Shown here one piece after another: positions 1-5,491 of a DNA stretch of 5,491 nt. How positions within the stretch are numbered: position 1 is the stretch's first letter; every line of letters starts with the position of its first letter. The notes beneath the pieces were generated by a model. The model did not search any database, was not told the origin of the DNA, and saw only the letters and a program-made list of their open reading frames with translations. Position numbers and translations under genes: made by a program. The stretch is from Acidobacteriaceae bacterium (lineage in GTDB: Bacteria; Acidobacteriota; Terriglobia; Terriglobales; Acidobacteriaceae). Location: assembly GCA_003152795.1 (NCBI GenBank), contig PMBA01000174.1, forward strand, positions 597 through 6,087, read 5' to 3'.

Positions 1-651
1 GGCAACCTGGCATCGAAATTCGCCGGCAGCAAGGTCTGGCTGGTAAGCGTGGGACCAAAAGCGAAACTTCAGCAAGTAATGATGACGATTGCGCAGAGAG
101 TGAGTTTTGAACTGGTCCCAGTCGACGCGAGCGCCAGCGGCTTTGCCGATGCGCACTCGACGGCCGCGCTTTTGGCGGAGACAATTCAGGGAATCGCCGG
201 CGTTGATCGCTCGCGCTTGCTCGTGTTCGGCGGCTGGGAATCGGCTTCTCGAGGGGCGGGCGCCACCATGCAGTTGGTCGGAGAACGGCTTGGGATTCTC
301 GACCAATTTCAAGGTGTGGACCAGTTGAGTGTTCAGGGCGATGGATCGTTCGAAGTCCTGGAGCGGATCGAGGCTGGGCGTCATCAGGTTTCGGTCTGCG
401 CGGGTCCGCCGGCTCTGTTCGGTTGGGCGACTGGTAATCTGCCGGAGGCGCGCAACAATCCACAAGTCGGAATGGCAAATATGCGCACGGTCATGCCCGC
501 GCTCCAGAAAGCGAAGTCGGTGCCGCTGCCGTCTGGTGGGTTGCACTTTCTGAGTGCAAGCCCGCCGAAACAACAGCGACAAACTCGCGTGGTGAAGGAC
601 CTGTCAGCCGAGCAGGTGGCGCAAGAGATTGCCGGATGGATCGGCAAGTAA
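1..651 (+). CDS. etfB: Electron transfer flavoprotein beta subunit, 5'-truncated by the window edge
   Basis: The reading frame is open from base 1, so the true start lies upstream; the GTG at 49 falls inside the conserved strand VWLVSVGP and is not the start. About 216 codons are present, against roughly 250-265 in the family, so some 40-50 N-terminal residues are missing. Seen: the WLVSVGP strand (codons 13-19), a second Rossmann-like strand RLLVFGG (about 72-78), and the C-terminal segment LPEARNNPQVGMANMRTVMPALQKAK (about 147-172; cited here only as the recognition-loop region), which matches the family's LNEPRYASLPNIMKAK region used to dock partner dehydrogenases. The usual QAIDDDxxQTG loop that binds AMP reads WESASRGAGATMQ, so nucleotide binding may be altered. 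Known role: beta subunit of the soluble FAD-containing heterodimer carrying electrons from acyl-CoA or other flavin dehydrogenases to ETF:quinone oxidoreductase. The alpha gene follows 28 nt downstream. The family call is firm; the electron donor is unknown. Confidence 0.85.
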   Translation, partial: GNLASKFAGSKVWLVSVGPKAKLQQVMMTIAQRVSFELVPVDASASGFADAHSTAALLAETIQGIAGVDRSRLLVFGGWESASRGAGATMQLVGERLGILDQFQGVDQLSVQGDGSFEVLERIEAGRHQVSVCAGPPALFGWATGNLPEARNNPQVGMANMRTVMPALQKAKSVPLPSGGLHFLSASPPKQQRQTRVVKDLSAEQVAQEIAGWIGK

Positions 652-679
652 CCCACGAATACCGGAGATCAACACCCTA

Positions 680-1753
680 ATGTCAGGAAGCATCCTGTGC
701 TTAGCCCACGTTTCAGAAGCTGGTGACGCGCTCCCAAAGGCATCCTACGAAGTTCTAGGCACCGCTTTGAAGTTGACGAAACAGCTCAATGCCAAGCTGA
801 CGATCGGTCTGATTGGTGCGGACGTGACTGCCGCGTCGGGGACGGTTGCCAACGCTGGAGCGGAACGAATTCTCGCGGTCACAGGGCCGGATTTCGCCAC
901 TGCGCACTACGCGAGCGATGTGGCGGCGGCGGAAGCGATCTGCCGGTCAGCCGGAGCCGAATTGGTTCTCGCACCCGCAACCTCGAGGTTCATGCGCGTT
1001 CTCGCTGGAGTCGCGCATCGCCTGAACGGATGTGTGGACACGCATGTAACAGCGCTTGAAGCCGTCAACGGCGAACTGCAGGCTATGCGCTGGCACTATC
1101 GCCAGCGCATTGAAGCGGTCATTCGGCGCGACACCAGGCCCTGGATCGTGTTGCTGGAATCCGGTTGCAATGCCCCTTGGACGGGCGCGATTGGCGCGGC
1201 CAAGGTCGAAGAGATTGCGGTGACTCTTCCGGAAGCGGCCAAACGAACGGTGGTCACCGGCGTTCGAGCTCCGAAAAGCGACGCACAGACCATACGGCCC
1301 GACGCCGATTTGCTATTTGTCGCTGGCGCCGGCTGGACCAAGAAGCAGGCCGATGGGAAACCGCACATCGATCAAGCAGAAACTTTGATTCTCGACTTTC
1401 TTCGTGCGTCGGGTGCATCGCTCGGCGGCAGCAAGTCACTGGTAGATCAAACCGGAGAGAGTCAGGCTGTGCTCGGCTTCATGACCCATTTGAATCAGGT
1501 CGGCCAGACCGGATCGACGCCACGCCATCCCAAGGGTTTGTCCACGTGCTGCCACGGCGAGGAGCCCCACGTGGTGGGCTGGCGCTTCATCAACGAACGC
1601 CGCGCGGTGAATCTTGACCCAAACTGCGGATGGGCACGGGGAAAAGCAGATGTGCTTTACGTAGCCGATGCATTTGAGGTGCTGGCAAAATTGAACGCGC
1701 TCCTTGCCCAAAGAAGCCAAACCAACTTCGAGGCAGTGGCTCAAGGGGCCTGA
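680..1753 (+). CDS. etfA: Electron transfer flavoprotein alpha subunit (divergent)
   Basis: A 357-residue protein. I chose the ATG at 680 because MSGSILCLAHV begins the first beta strand of the ETF alpha fold and a GGAG lies at 664-667. The in-frame ATG at 629 lies inside etfB and would add 17 unrelated residues. Residues 1-190 form the N-terminal ETF domain; about 205-330 form the FAD-binding domain. Recognisable FAD-site landmarks are QVGQTG (273-278, canonical QVGQTG) and NLDP (311-314, canonical NKDP). Two landmarks differ: the conserved SR of GASRAAVDAG reads SK (251-252), and the GISGAIQH loop reads CCHGEEPH (290-297), keeping the histidine but adding a Cys pair. The ending ADVLYVADAFEVLAKLNALL matches the usual ADYGIVGDLFEVVPALTEAL. 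It pairs with the beta subunit encoded just upstream, and the protein is cytoplasmic. The length slightly exceeds the usual 310-330. It may belong to a specialised ETF clade rather than the beta-oxidation type; that is inference. Confidence 0.88.
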   Translation: MSGSILCLAHVSEAGDALPKASYEVLGTALKLTKQLNAKLTIGLIGADVTAASGTVANAGAERILAVTGPDFATAHYASDVAAAEAICRSAGAELVLAPATSRFMRVLAGVAHRLNGCVDTHVTALEAVNGELQAMRWHYRQRIEAVIRRDTRPWIVLLESGCNAPWTGAIGAAKVEEIAVTLPEAAKRTVVTGVRAPKSDAQTIRPDADLLFVAGAGWTKKQADGKPHIDQAETLILDFLRASGASLGGSKSLVDQTGESQAVLGFMTHLNQVGQTGSTPRHPKGLSTCCHGEEPHVVGWRFINERRAVNLDPNCGWARGKADVLYVADAFEVLAKLNALLAQRSQTNFEAVAQGA

Positions 1754-1758
1754 CCCAA

Positions 1759-1977
1759 GTGGCTTCAGAACACGTTAAAGCGGGCACGGAACAACTTAGG
1801 AACAAGTCCGCGACCCTGTACAGTCTGCCGGCAGATGGCACCATCATCTACGCAACTTTGTATTCGCTGGCTGGTGGACAGTGGCTGAGCAACTCCTACA
1901 CGTACATCTCGGGTCCAGCGGGCCTTGGACCTGTGGGAAAGAACCAGGGAAAGGTCGGCCCGAAGCAGAAACAGTAA
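1759..1977 (+). pseudogene. Remnant of an extracellular beta-sandwich domain (72 codons), possibly still translated
   Basis: The frame opens with GTG 5 nt after the etfA stop, with a possible Shine-Dalgarno AAGGGG at 1743-1748. From about residue 15 it reads as the end of a domain with the pattern LPADGTIIYATLYSL then GGQWLSNSYTYISG. I recognise this as resembling a repeat at the C-terminal part of large secreted acidobacterial proteins (pattern LPTDGSTxYVxLYS...NSYTY). This comes from memory, not a search. A Gly/Lys/Gln-rich tail ends at residue 72. There is no signal peptide or membrane segment, and upstream codons belong to etfA, so the rest of the parent protein is absent. That makes a 5'-truncated remnant of a rearranged surface-protein gene the best reading. 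The alternative is a genuine small protein co-translated with the ETF genes. The frame ends 12 nt before the putative terminator, so it would lie in the same transcript. Confidence 0.5.
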
Positions 1978-1989
1978 TTTGCGAGAAGA

Positions 1990-2023
1990 GGCATGGACTC
2001 CGGTCCGTGCCCGTATCATTTTT
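1990..2023 (+). terminator. Putative intrinsic terminator of the etfBA transcript
   Basis: GGCATGGAC (1990-1998) pairs with GTCCGTGCC (2003-2011) over nine base pairs, including one T-G wobble, around the tetraloop TCCG. A run of five T follows at 2019-2023. The T-run begins seven bases after the stem, farther than in the classical form, so efficiency may be modest. Its position 12 nt after the last reading frame of the ETF unit, and just before a new promoter, supports the call. Confidence 0.65.
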
Positions 2024-2027
2024 CTTG

Positions 2028-2057
2028 TTGACAGTGTTTCACAGTAACTTCTAAGAT
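2028..2057 (+). promoter_or_regulatory. Sigma70-like promoter for the secreted propeller gene
   Basis: A perfect TTGACA -35 box at 2028-2033 is followed, after an 18-nt spacer, by TAAGAT at 2052-2057, which matches four of six positions of TATAAT. Transcription would begin near 2064, giving a leader of about 355 nt before the ATG at 2421. The promoter sits immediately after the terminator-like hairpin, as expected at an operon boundary. It is predicted from sequence only. Confidence 0.5.
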
Positions 2058-2152
2058 TCGCTAACCTGAGATCAGGCGCGGGCTCTACCTTCCGAAGCGT
2101 CCCTATCCAAATCCAGGGGTTCCGAATCGCCAAATTCTGCTGAGTTCTTTTG

Positions 2153-2167
2153 TTTGCGAATCGCAAA
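2153..2167. promoter_or_regulatory. Perfect 15-bp dyad, candidate operator
   Basis: TTTGCGA, a central A, then TCGCAAA form a perfect 7+1+7 inverted repeat. A related half-site string, CGAATCGCCAAA, occurs at about 2123-2135. The dyad lies about 90 nt downstream of the predicted transcription start, so as DNA it would act as a roadblock operator or serve a second promoter; as RNA it could form a 6-bp hairpin with a 3-nt loop. The binding protein is unknown. Confidence 0.35.
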
Positions 2168-2282
2168 GGGTTGACGTGTATCTCGTGATACGACGGCTCG
2201 TAGTACGAGTCGGAGTAGTCAGTGGTTTCATGCCGTCGAGCATTGCTTCTGGAAGGCATGTCGCTTCGGCACCCACATCTGG

Positions 2283-2324
2283 AAATCAGGCGAGCGGGAA
2301 TTGATCCCCCGCGAGTGATTTTTT
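2283..2324 (+). terminator. Attenuator-like hairpin with T-run in the leader
   Basis: AAATCA (2283-2288) pairs with TGATTT (2316-2321), and GCGGG (2294-2298) pairs with CCCGC (2308-2312). Between the two helices is an asymmetric internal loop, GGCGA opposite GAG, in which G2292-A2293 faces G2313-A2314 as in a kink-turn. Six T run from 2319 to 2324; three of them are used in the outer helix. If only the inner stem forms, the T-run follows it by six bases, as a weak intrinsic terminator would. This could be an attenuator or simply a structural element. Confidence 0.35.
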
Positions 2325-2379
2325 GCAAAACGATTCTTCGGTAAGTTTTTGTCGCTGCTTCGTTGCCAATGTTCTGATC

Positions 2380-2397
2380 GCTTGCCCCCAGGCAAGC
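2380..2397 (+). promoter_or_regulatory. Perfect stem-loop just upstream of the ribosome binding site
   Basis: GCTTGCC (2380-2386) and GGCAAGC (2391-2397) form a perfect seven-bp stem closed by the loop CCCA. The stem ends eight bases before the Shine-Dalgarno sequence, so it could affect ribosome access, protect the message 5' end, or take part in alternative pairing with upstream leader segments. It has no following T-run, so it is not an intrinsic terminator. Confidence 0.4.
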
Positions 2398-2405
2398 TAA
2401 ATTCT

Positions 2406-2412
2406 GAGGAGG
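2406..2412 (+). promoter_or_regulatory. Strong ribosome binding site for the propeller gene
   Basis: GAGGAGG ends eight bases before the ATG at 2421, close to ideal spacing. A second ATG follows directly at 2424 with an 11-base spacing, so 2421 is preferred. The site fixes the start of the large secreted protein and shows that the gene is expected to be translated efficiently when the site is exposed. Confidence 0.8.
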
Positions 2413-2420
2413 CTGCTTTG

Positions 2421-5400
2421 ATGATGAATCATCGTCTACTTCGTCGTCCTGATGTTGTTTGTCTTTGTATCCTGGCCACAATCCTCGCTCTCTCACCCAT
2501 TGCCGGCGCGCAGCGGACAGACAGCCCCAGCGTAGAAAAGCCGACGCTGGTGGCCGACAAGATCAGCTACCTGCCGGGCGAGACGATAGTTTTTAGCGGC
2601 GGCAGTTGGAAGCCGGGAGAGGGAGTCACGATCGTCATTAAAGCCGGTTCCGCGGGCATCGTCGCCAACGTCGAAGGCACGGCCGACGAAAATGGCATCT
2701 TAAACATCTCCGCAACTATGCCGAAGCTGCCTTCGTTAGGCAGTGCTAACACTGGGGGCAAGAACACTCCGATTCTGACAGCTACCGCGATCGGTTCCTC
2801 GGGGAAATCTTCTACTCAGTTCACTCTCGGCCACGCTCCCACCGATGCCGAGCGTCTCATCAGCGAAGAAGAATTCTGGAACCACCGGCTGACGTATCCC
2901 ACGGGCCGCTACTCGCCCGCTTGGACGCGTAAGGCTGCCGAACAGGATCGTGCGATCAACCGCGGGGTGCCGGCTGGACGCAAGGGCGTGGTCAAGAACC
3001 TCGCAATCGGGGGTCCCAACGGCGCCCAAACCATGAGCCCCACAAGTTTCGTAGCCCTTGGCCCAGAGCCCGAACACATGACGGGTTGCTCCGGCTGTTA
3101 TGACTATGGAAGCACCGAAGGACGCGTCAATGCCATCGTGACCGATCCGACGACGACCACCAACGGCAGTATCGTCGCCTACCTGGGCAATGTCGGCGGC
3201 GGCGTTTGGAAAACAACCAACTGCTGTACCGCAAGCACCACCTGGACCGTCACCACCGATAGTCCGCTGCTGGCGACGACCGCCATTGACACGCTGGTCA
3301 TCGATCCCAACAACCACAACACCATCTATGCCGGAACCGGCGATCTGAACTACGGCTCATTCTCCATGGGCAGCCAGGGCATCTTTAAATCCACCGACGG
3401 CGGCAGCACCTGGACTGTTCTGGGCGCCAACGTCTTTGGTCCCGACTATACCGAGCCGACAACCAACTATCCGCAGTACGACTCGGTCGGCAAAGTTCGG
3501 GTTGATCCCAATAACAGCAACAACATCGTAGCTGGGAGCAAGAAGGGACTTTGGTTCTCCTATGACCAGGGCGCGACTTGGGCCAATTGCCCTACCAACA
3601 GCTTCACCAGCCAGCGCCAGGACATTACCGGCCTGGAACTCACTGACATGGGCGGCGGCGCAACCCGCATTCTGGCAGCCGTGGGCGTGCGTGGCTTCCC
3701 CACCTATGTGCAGTATGATCTCGGGCTTAATGGCGCGAACGGCATCTATCAGAGCACTATGCAAGGCAGTGGCTGCCCCGCGTTTACGTCCATAGCGAGC
3801 AACGCCAACGGTTTTGTTTTTGGCACCCAGGTGACCGGCAGCCCTTACCTTACAGGCGCACTGATGAATGCCGGCAGCGGTACTCCGTGCAACTATCCAT
3901 ATTTGACCGGAACGACTGCCAACGCGACCTATTGCGGTAACGGTACCACCGGCGGCAGTACGACGAACGGTGGCACGGTCAACAACCTTGGCCGCATCGA
4001 CATCGCCGTCGCACCCAGCAATCCGAACGTCATTTACGCCCAAGTAGGGTCCATCAACTGGAACAGCGCCAGCGGTTGCGGCACCACAGACGGTTGCCAA
4101 CTCGGCGCTTGGGCTAGCGCCGACGGCGGAGCGACCTGGCAATTCATGACGGGTTCGGCCGGCGGGTCGCTGGCGGCGTGCGCAAGCTCCGGCGGCGGCT
4201 CAGGCTCAGCCGGCGGTGGCGACTATCCGCAGAACTGGTACGACCAGGGCATCGTGGTCGATCCCAATAATGCGGATCGTGTCTTCTTCGATACGTTCGA
4301 CGTCTGGCTGGCCAGCCGCACCGGCACGGCTTGGTACGACGTCACGTGCGGATACAACGGCACCAGCGTGGCCAACCACGTGGTGCACGTGGATCAGCAC
4401 GCTCTCGCTTTCGTTCACGGCTCATCTGACATTCTTCTGGCGGGCAACGACGGTGGCGTTCACGTCACCACCAACGCCAGCGCCGCGGTCCTTAACACCA
4501 CCCGGCCAACGTGGACGAATCTCGATGGCGGTATCTATGGTATCGAGTTCTACTCCGGCGACATCAGCGGCAACTTCGCCACCTCGGCGAACCCCTCCGC
4601 CGTCGGCGGCGCTCAGGACAACGGACCAAGCTCGGTGATGTTTAGTGGTTCCCCCACAGGCCCTGCGCAGTGGCAGATGGGCCTGGGCGGCGATGGCTTC
4701 TCCGGGTTGATTGATCCGTTGGGCACAGGTTCAACCCAAGCTCAAGGCACAATCACATTGACAACGGGTGGGGCTCAGGCCGGTCAGCAATTCCAGATCG
4801 GTTCGCAGGTCTTCACCTTCGTCACCTCAGGGACTGCCACCGGCCAAGTCGTGTTGAGCTCAAGCACCACGACGGAAGGCAATAACATCGTCACCTCGAT
4901 CAACCGCGACATCCCGACCGTGGTGACGGCCGCGCGCAGCGGTTCCACGGTAGTTGCAACCGCCGTTACGGGCGGCAGCAGCGGTAACTCGATCATCTTT
5001 AGTAACATCAATGCTGCCAACTTCTCCATGAACGGGAGCGGGTTCCTCGGCGGCACGACGCCGGGCGACGATACCGGTAGTCTTCGCTACTGGGAAGGCA
5101 ATAACAGCGGCGGCTTCAGCCGTTGTATCCACAACTGCACCCAGCCAGGCGCGACCTGGACATCCTGGAGAGGCAGCTGGACCGGCGACACCCAGTCTTT
5201 CGTTCTGCCTGTTCACATATTCCGCGGAGGCATACCTGGAGGCGATGACTGCCCAGTTGCCGGCTCGACCTCTGGCTGCGGACACCTGCTTGCCGGCACC
5301 ACCCGCGTTTGGGAAACGGTGAGCGGCACGGCGTCAAGCTTCTCCAGCAGCCAGTGGTATGTCACCAATAACCCGATCACGGTAAACCTGAGTAAAGGTA

Positions 5401-5491
5401 CTCTGGGCAATCGCTCGTACATCAATCAGGTAAAGTACTCGCCCAAGTACCAGAGCGTGGCCATCGCTGGAACCAACGACGGCAACGTGCA
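2421..5491 (+). CDS. Secreted Asp-box (BNR/VPS10-like) beta-propeller protein with N-terminal Ig-like domain, 3'-truncated
   Basis: An uninterrupted frame of 1023 complete codons that leaves the window without a stop. Residues 1-30 form a signal peptide: basic n-region (HRLLRR), hydrophobic core and an AGA|Q cleavage site. Residues about 40-137 form an Ig-like domain (DKISYLPGETIVFSG pattern). A linker holding YPTGRYSPAW leads into propeller blades. Asp-boxes, S-x-D-x-G-x-T/S-W, are STDGGSTW (324-331), SYDQGATW (380-387) and SADGGATW (566-573); VxxDPxNxNxIxAG strands precede several of them, for example DPNNHNTIYAG. HVDQHAL (656-662), GNDGGV (675-680) and GGAQDNG (729-735) are motifs shared with bacterial VPS10/GH74-like propeller proteins. 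Cysteine pairs (223/226, 268/269 and others) suggest disulfides outside the cytoplasm. A Gly/Ser-rich stretch lies near 589-600. Such proteins are often annotated as sialidase-like or glycosyl hydrolase, but I see no proven catalytic site. Likely exported to the periplasm, surface or medium; the ligand is unknown. More blades probably follow. Confidence 0.9.
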   Translation, partial: MMNHRLLRRPDVVCLCILATILALSPIAGAQRTDSPSVEKPTLVADKISYLPGETIVFSGGSWKPGEGVTIVIKAGSAGIVANVEGTADENGILNISATMPKLPSLGSANTGGKNTPILTATAIGSSGKSSTQFTLGHAPTDAERLISEEEFWNHRLTYPTGRYSPAWTRKAAEQDRAINRGVPAGRKGVVKNLAIGGPNGAQTMSPTSFVALGPEPEHMTGCSGCYDYGSTEGRVNAIVTDPTTTTNGSIVAYLGNVGGGVWKTTNCCTASTTWTVTTDSPLLATTAIDTLVIDPNNHNTIYAGTGDLNYGSFSMGSQGIFKSTDGGSTWTVLGANVFGPDYTEPTTNYPQYDSVGKVRVDPNNSNNIVAGSKKGLWFSYDQGATWANCPTNSFTSQRQDITGLELTDMGGGATRILAAVGVRGFPTYVQYDLGLNGANGIYQSTMQGSGCPAFTSIASNANGFVFGTQVTGSPYLTGALMNAGSGTPCNYPYLTGTTANATYCGNGTTGGSTTNGGTVNNLGRIDIAVAPSNPNVIYAQVGSINWNSASGCGTTDGCQLGAWASADGGATWQFMTGSAGGSLAACASSGGGSGSAGGGDYPQNWYDQGIVVDPNNADRVFFDTFDVWLASRTGTAWYDVTCGYNGTSVANHVVHVDQHALAFVHGSSDILLAGNDGGVHVTTNASAAVLNTTRPTWTNLDGGIYGIEFYSGDISGNFATSANPSAVGGAQDNGPSSVMFSGSPTGPAQWQMGLGGDGFSGLIDPLGTGSTQAQGTITLTTGGAQAGQQFQIGSQVFTFVTSGTATGQVVLSSSTTTEGNNIVTSINRDIPTVVTAARSGSTVVATAVTGGSSGNSIIFSNINAANFSMNGSGFLGGTTPGDDTGSLRYWEGNNSGGFSRCIHNCTQPGATWTSWRGSWTGDTQSFVLPVHIFRGGIPGGDDCPVAGSTSGCGHLLAGTTRVWETVSGTASSFSSSQWYVTNNPITVNLSKGTLGNRSYINQVKYSPKYQSVAIAGTNDGNV
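4743..5063 (+). other. Domain inserted in a propeller blade, resembling phage tail/virion-type beta domains
   Basis: Residues about 775-881 of the propeller protein. The order of elements is GTITLTTGG, then QFQIGSQVFTFVT, GQVVLSSSTTTEGNNIVTSIN, VVTAARSGSTVVATAVTGG and SSGNSIIFS, ending GFLGGTTPGDD. This matches a pattern I know from phage tail and decoration proteins: GTITF..G..VTIGG.TYTF, then an ...A.NLVAAIN helix, then VTATA..GGTAGNSI and LTGGT. Propeller sequence runs up to GGDGFSGLIDPLGTGS and resumes with LRYWEGNNSGG, so the segment looks nested inside a blade loop. The recognition is from memory and needs a profile search. Confidence 0.5.

Larger units (their letters stand above)
2058..2420 (+). 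promoter_or_regulatory. Long structured 5' leader of the propeller gene, no gene seen
   Basis: No convincing coding sequence lies in this stretch. Going 5' to 3' it holds a perfect dyad (2153-2167); a hairpin TGTATC/GATACG with loop TCGT (2177-2192); a hairpin CGGCTCG/CGAGTCG with loop TAGTA (2194-2212, one G-T pair); an outer stem CATGCC (2229-2234)/GGCATG (2255-2260) enclosing a smaller GAGC-ATT-GCTT hairpin; the hairpin with T-run at 2283-2324; CAAAAC/GTTTT(T)G (2326-2351), whose tip is a C(TTCG)G tetraloop with mismatches below it; and a perfect 7-bp hairpin (2380-2397) just before the ribosome binding site. Such a series suggests a regulatory RNA leader. I compared it by eye with the c-di-GMP-I riboswitch core and did not find a match. 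Single hairpins of 5-7 bp can arise by chance. Confidence 0.4.

Noticed and set aside
49..51. GTG as the start of the ETF beta gene
   Set aside because: The frame is open to base 1 and the residues before it (KVWLVS) belong to a conserved ETF beta strand, so the start lies outside the window.
629..631. ATG as the start of etfA
   Set aside because: It lies inside the etfB coding sequence, and the 17 extra residues do not resemble the family N-terminus; the ATG at 680 fits the first beta strand and has GGAG upstream.
2283..2320. A tRNA T-arm or tRNA-derived attachment site on the minus strand
   Set aside because: The reverse complement contains ATCAATTCCCGC, which resembles a T-arm, but the loop would be nine bases, TTC is missing, and no anticodon arm, D arm or CCA end can be assembled around it.
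2058..2420. c-di-GMP-I (GEMM) riboswitch in the leader
   Set aside because: The string TCGCAAAG near 2161 recalls part of its core, but the conserved partner segments and the tetraloop-receptor layout are not found around it.
1765..2496. A 243-codon minus-strand frame across the intergenic region
   Set aside because: It overlaps the small plus-strand frame, the promoter and leader region and the signal peptide codons of the propeller gene. The translation shows no recognisable domain and an odd composition, and no good ribosome site was apparent.
2736..4142. Two long minus-strand frames (2736-3317 and 3357-4142)
   Set aside because: They lie antisense to the continuous plus-strand propeller gene, whose Asp-boxes and domain motifs are unmistakable. 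Their Ala/Gly/Val-rich translations are shadows of it.
4376..4392. Perfect dyad CCACGTG-GTG-CACGTGG
   Set aside because: It lies inside the propeller gene and is produced by the codons for NHVVHVD, part of a conserved protein motif; coding constraint is sufficient explanation.
4206..5425. Further short frames on both strands over the propeller gene (such as 4216-4638 plus and 4860-5285 minus)
   Set aside because: These are shadows of the same large frame; none shows a domain, signal peptide or ribosome site of its own.

Overview
The window looks like chromosomal DNA from a soil-type Acidobacteriota bacterium. This placement is an inference. It rests on the moderate-to-high GC content, the style of the large secreted Asp-box propeller protein, and a small fragment of a surface-protein domain that I associate with that phylum. 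No rRNA, tRNA, IS element or CRISPR array is visible.

Left part (1-1977): the 3' end of an electron transfer flavoprotein (ETF) beta-subunit gene, a complete ETF alpha-subunit gene 28 nt downstream, and a 72-codon reading frame that starts 5 nt after the alpha stop. The two ETF genes form a co-directional pair and should make one heterodimer that passes electrons from flavin dehydrogenases towards the quinone pool. Both subunits are divergent: the beta subunit lacks a recognisable canonical nucleotide-binding loop, and the alpha subunit has altered residues around the FAD site. The small frame resembles the C-terminal end of an extracellular beta-sandwich domain and looks like a 5'-truncated remnant.

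Middle (1978-2420): a 443-nt non-coding stretch. It opens with a strong hairpin plus T-run (terminator for the ETF operon), followed within 5 nt by a sigma70-like promoter. A leader of about 355 nt then runs to the next gene. The leader holds a perfect 7+1+7 dyad and a series of hairpins. One of these combines a kink-turn-like internal loop with a trailing T-run, and another perfect 7-bp hairpin sits just before an excellent ribosome binding site. This suggests post-transcriptional control, but I cannot match it to a known riboswitch class.

Right part (2421-5491): one uninterrupted plus-strand reading frame that runs off the end of the window (1023 complete codons). It encodes a secreted protein with a signal peptide, an N-terminal Ig-like domain and a multi-bladed Asp-box (BNR/VPS10-like) beta-propeller. 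A domain of about 107 residues resembling phage tail/virion-type beta domains appears to be inserted within a propeller blade. Because this frame has no stop in the window, the shorter antisense frames across it can mislead; they are shadows.

Functionally, the ETF pair is intracellular redox metabolism and the propeller gene is a separate, independently transcribed unit for an exported protein. Nothing visible links the two.
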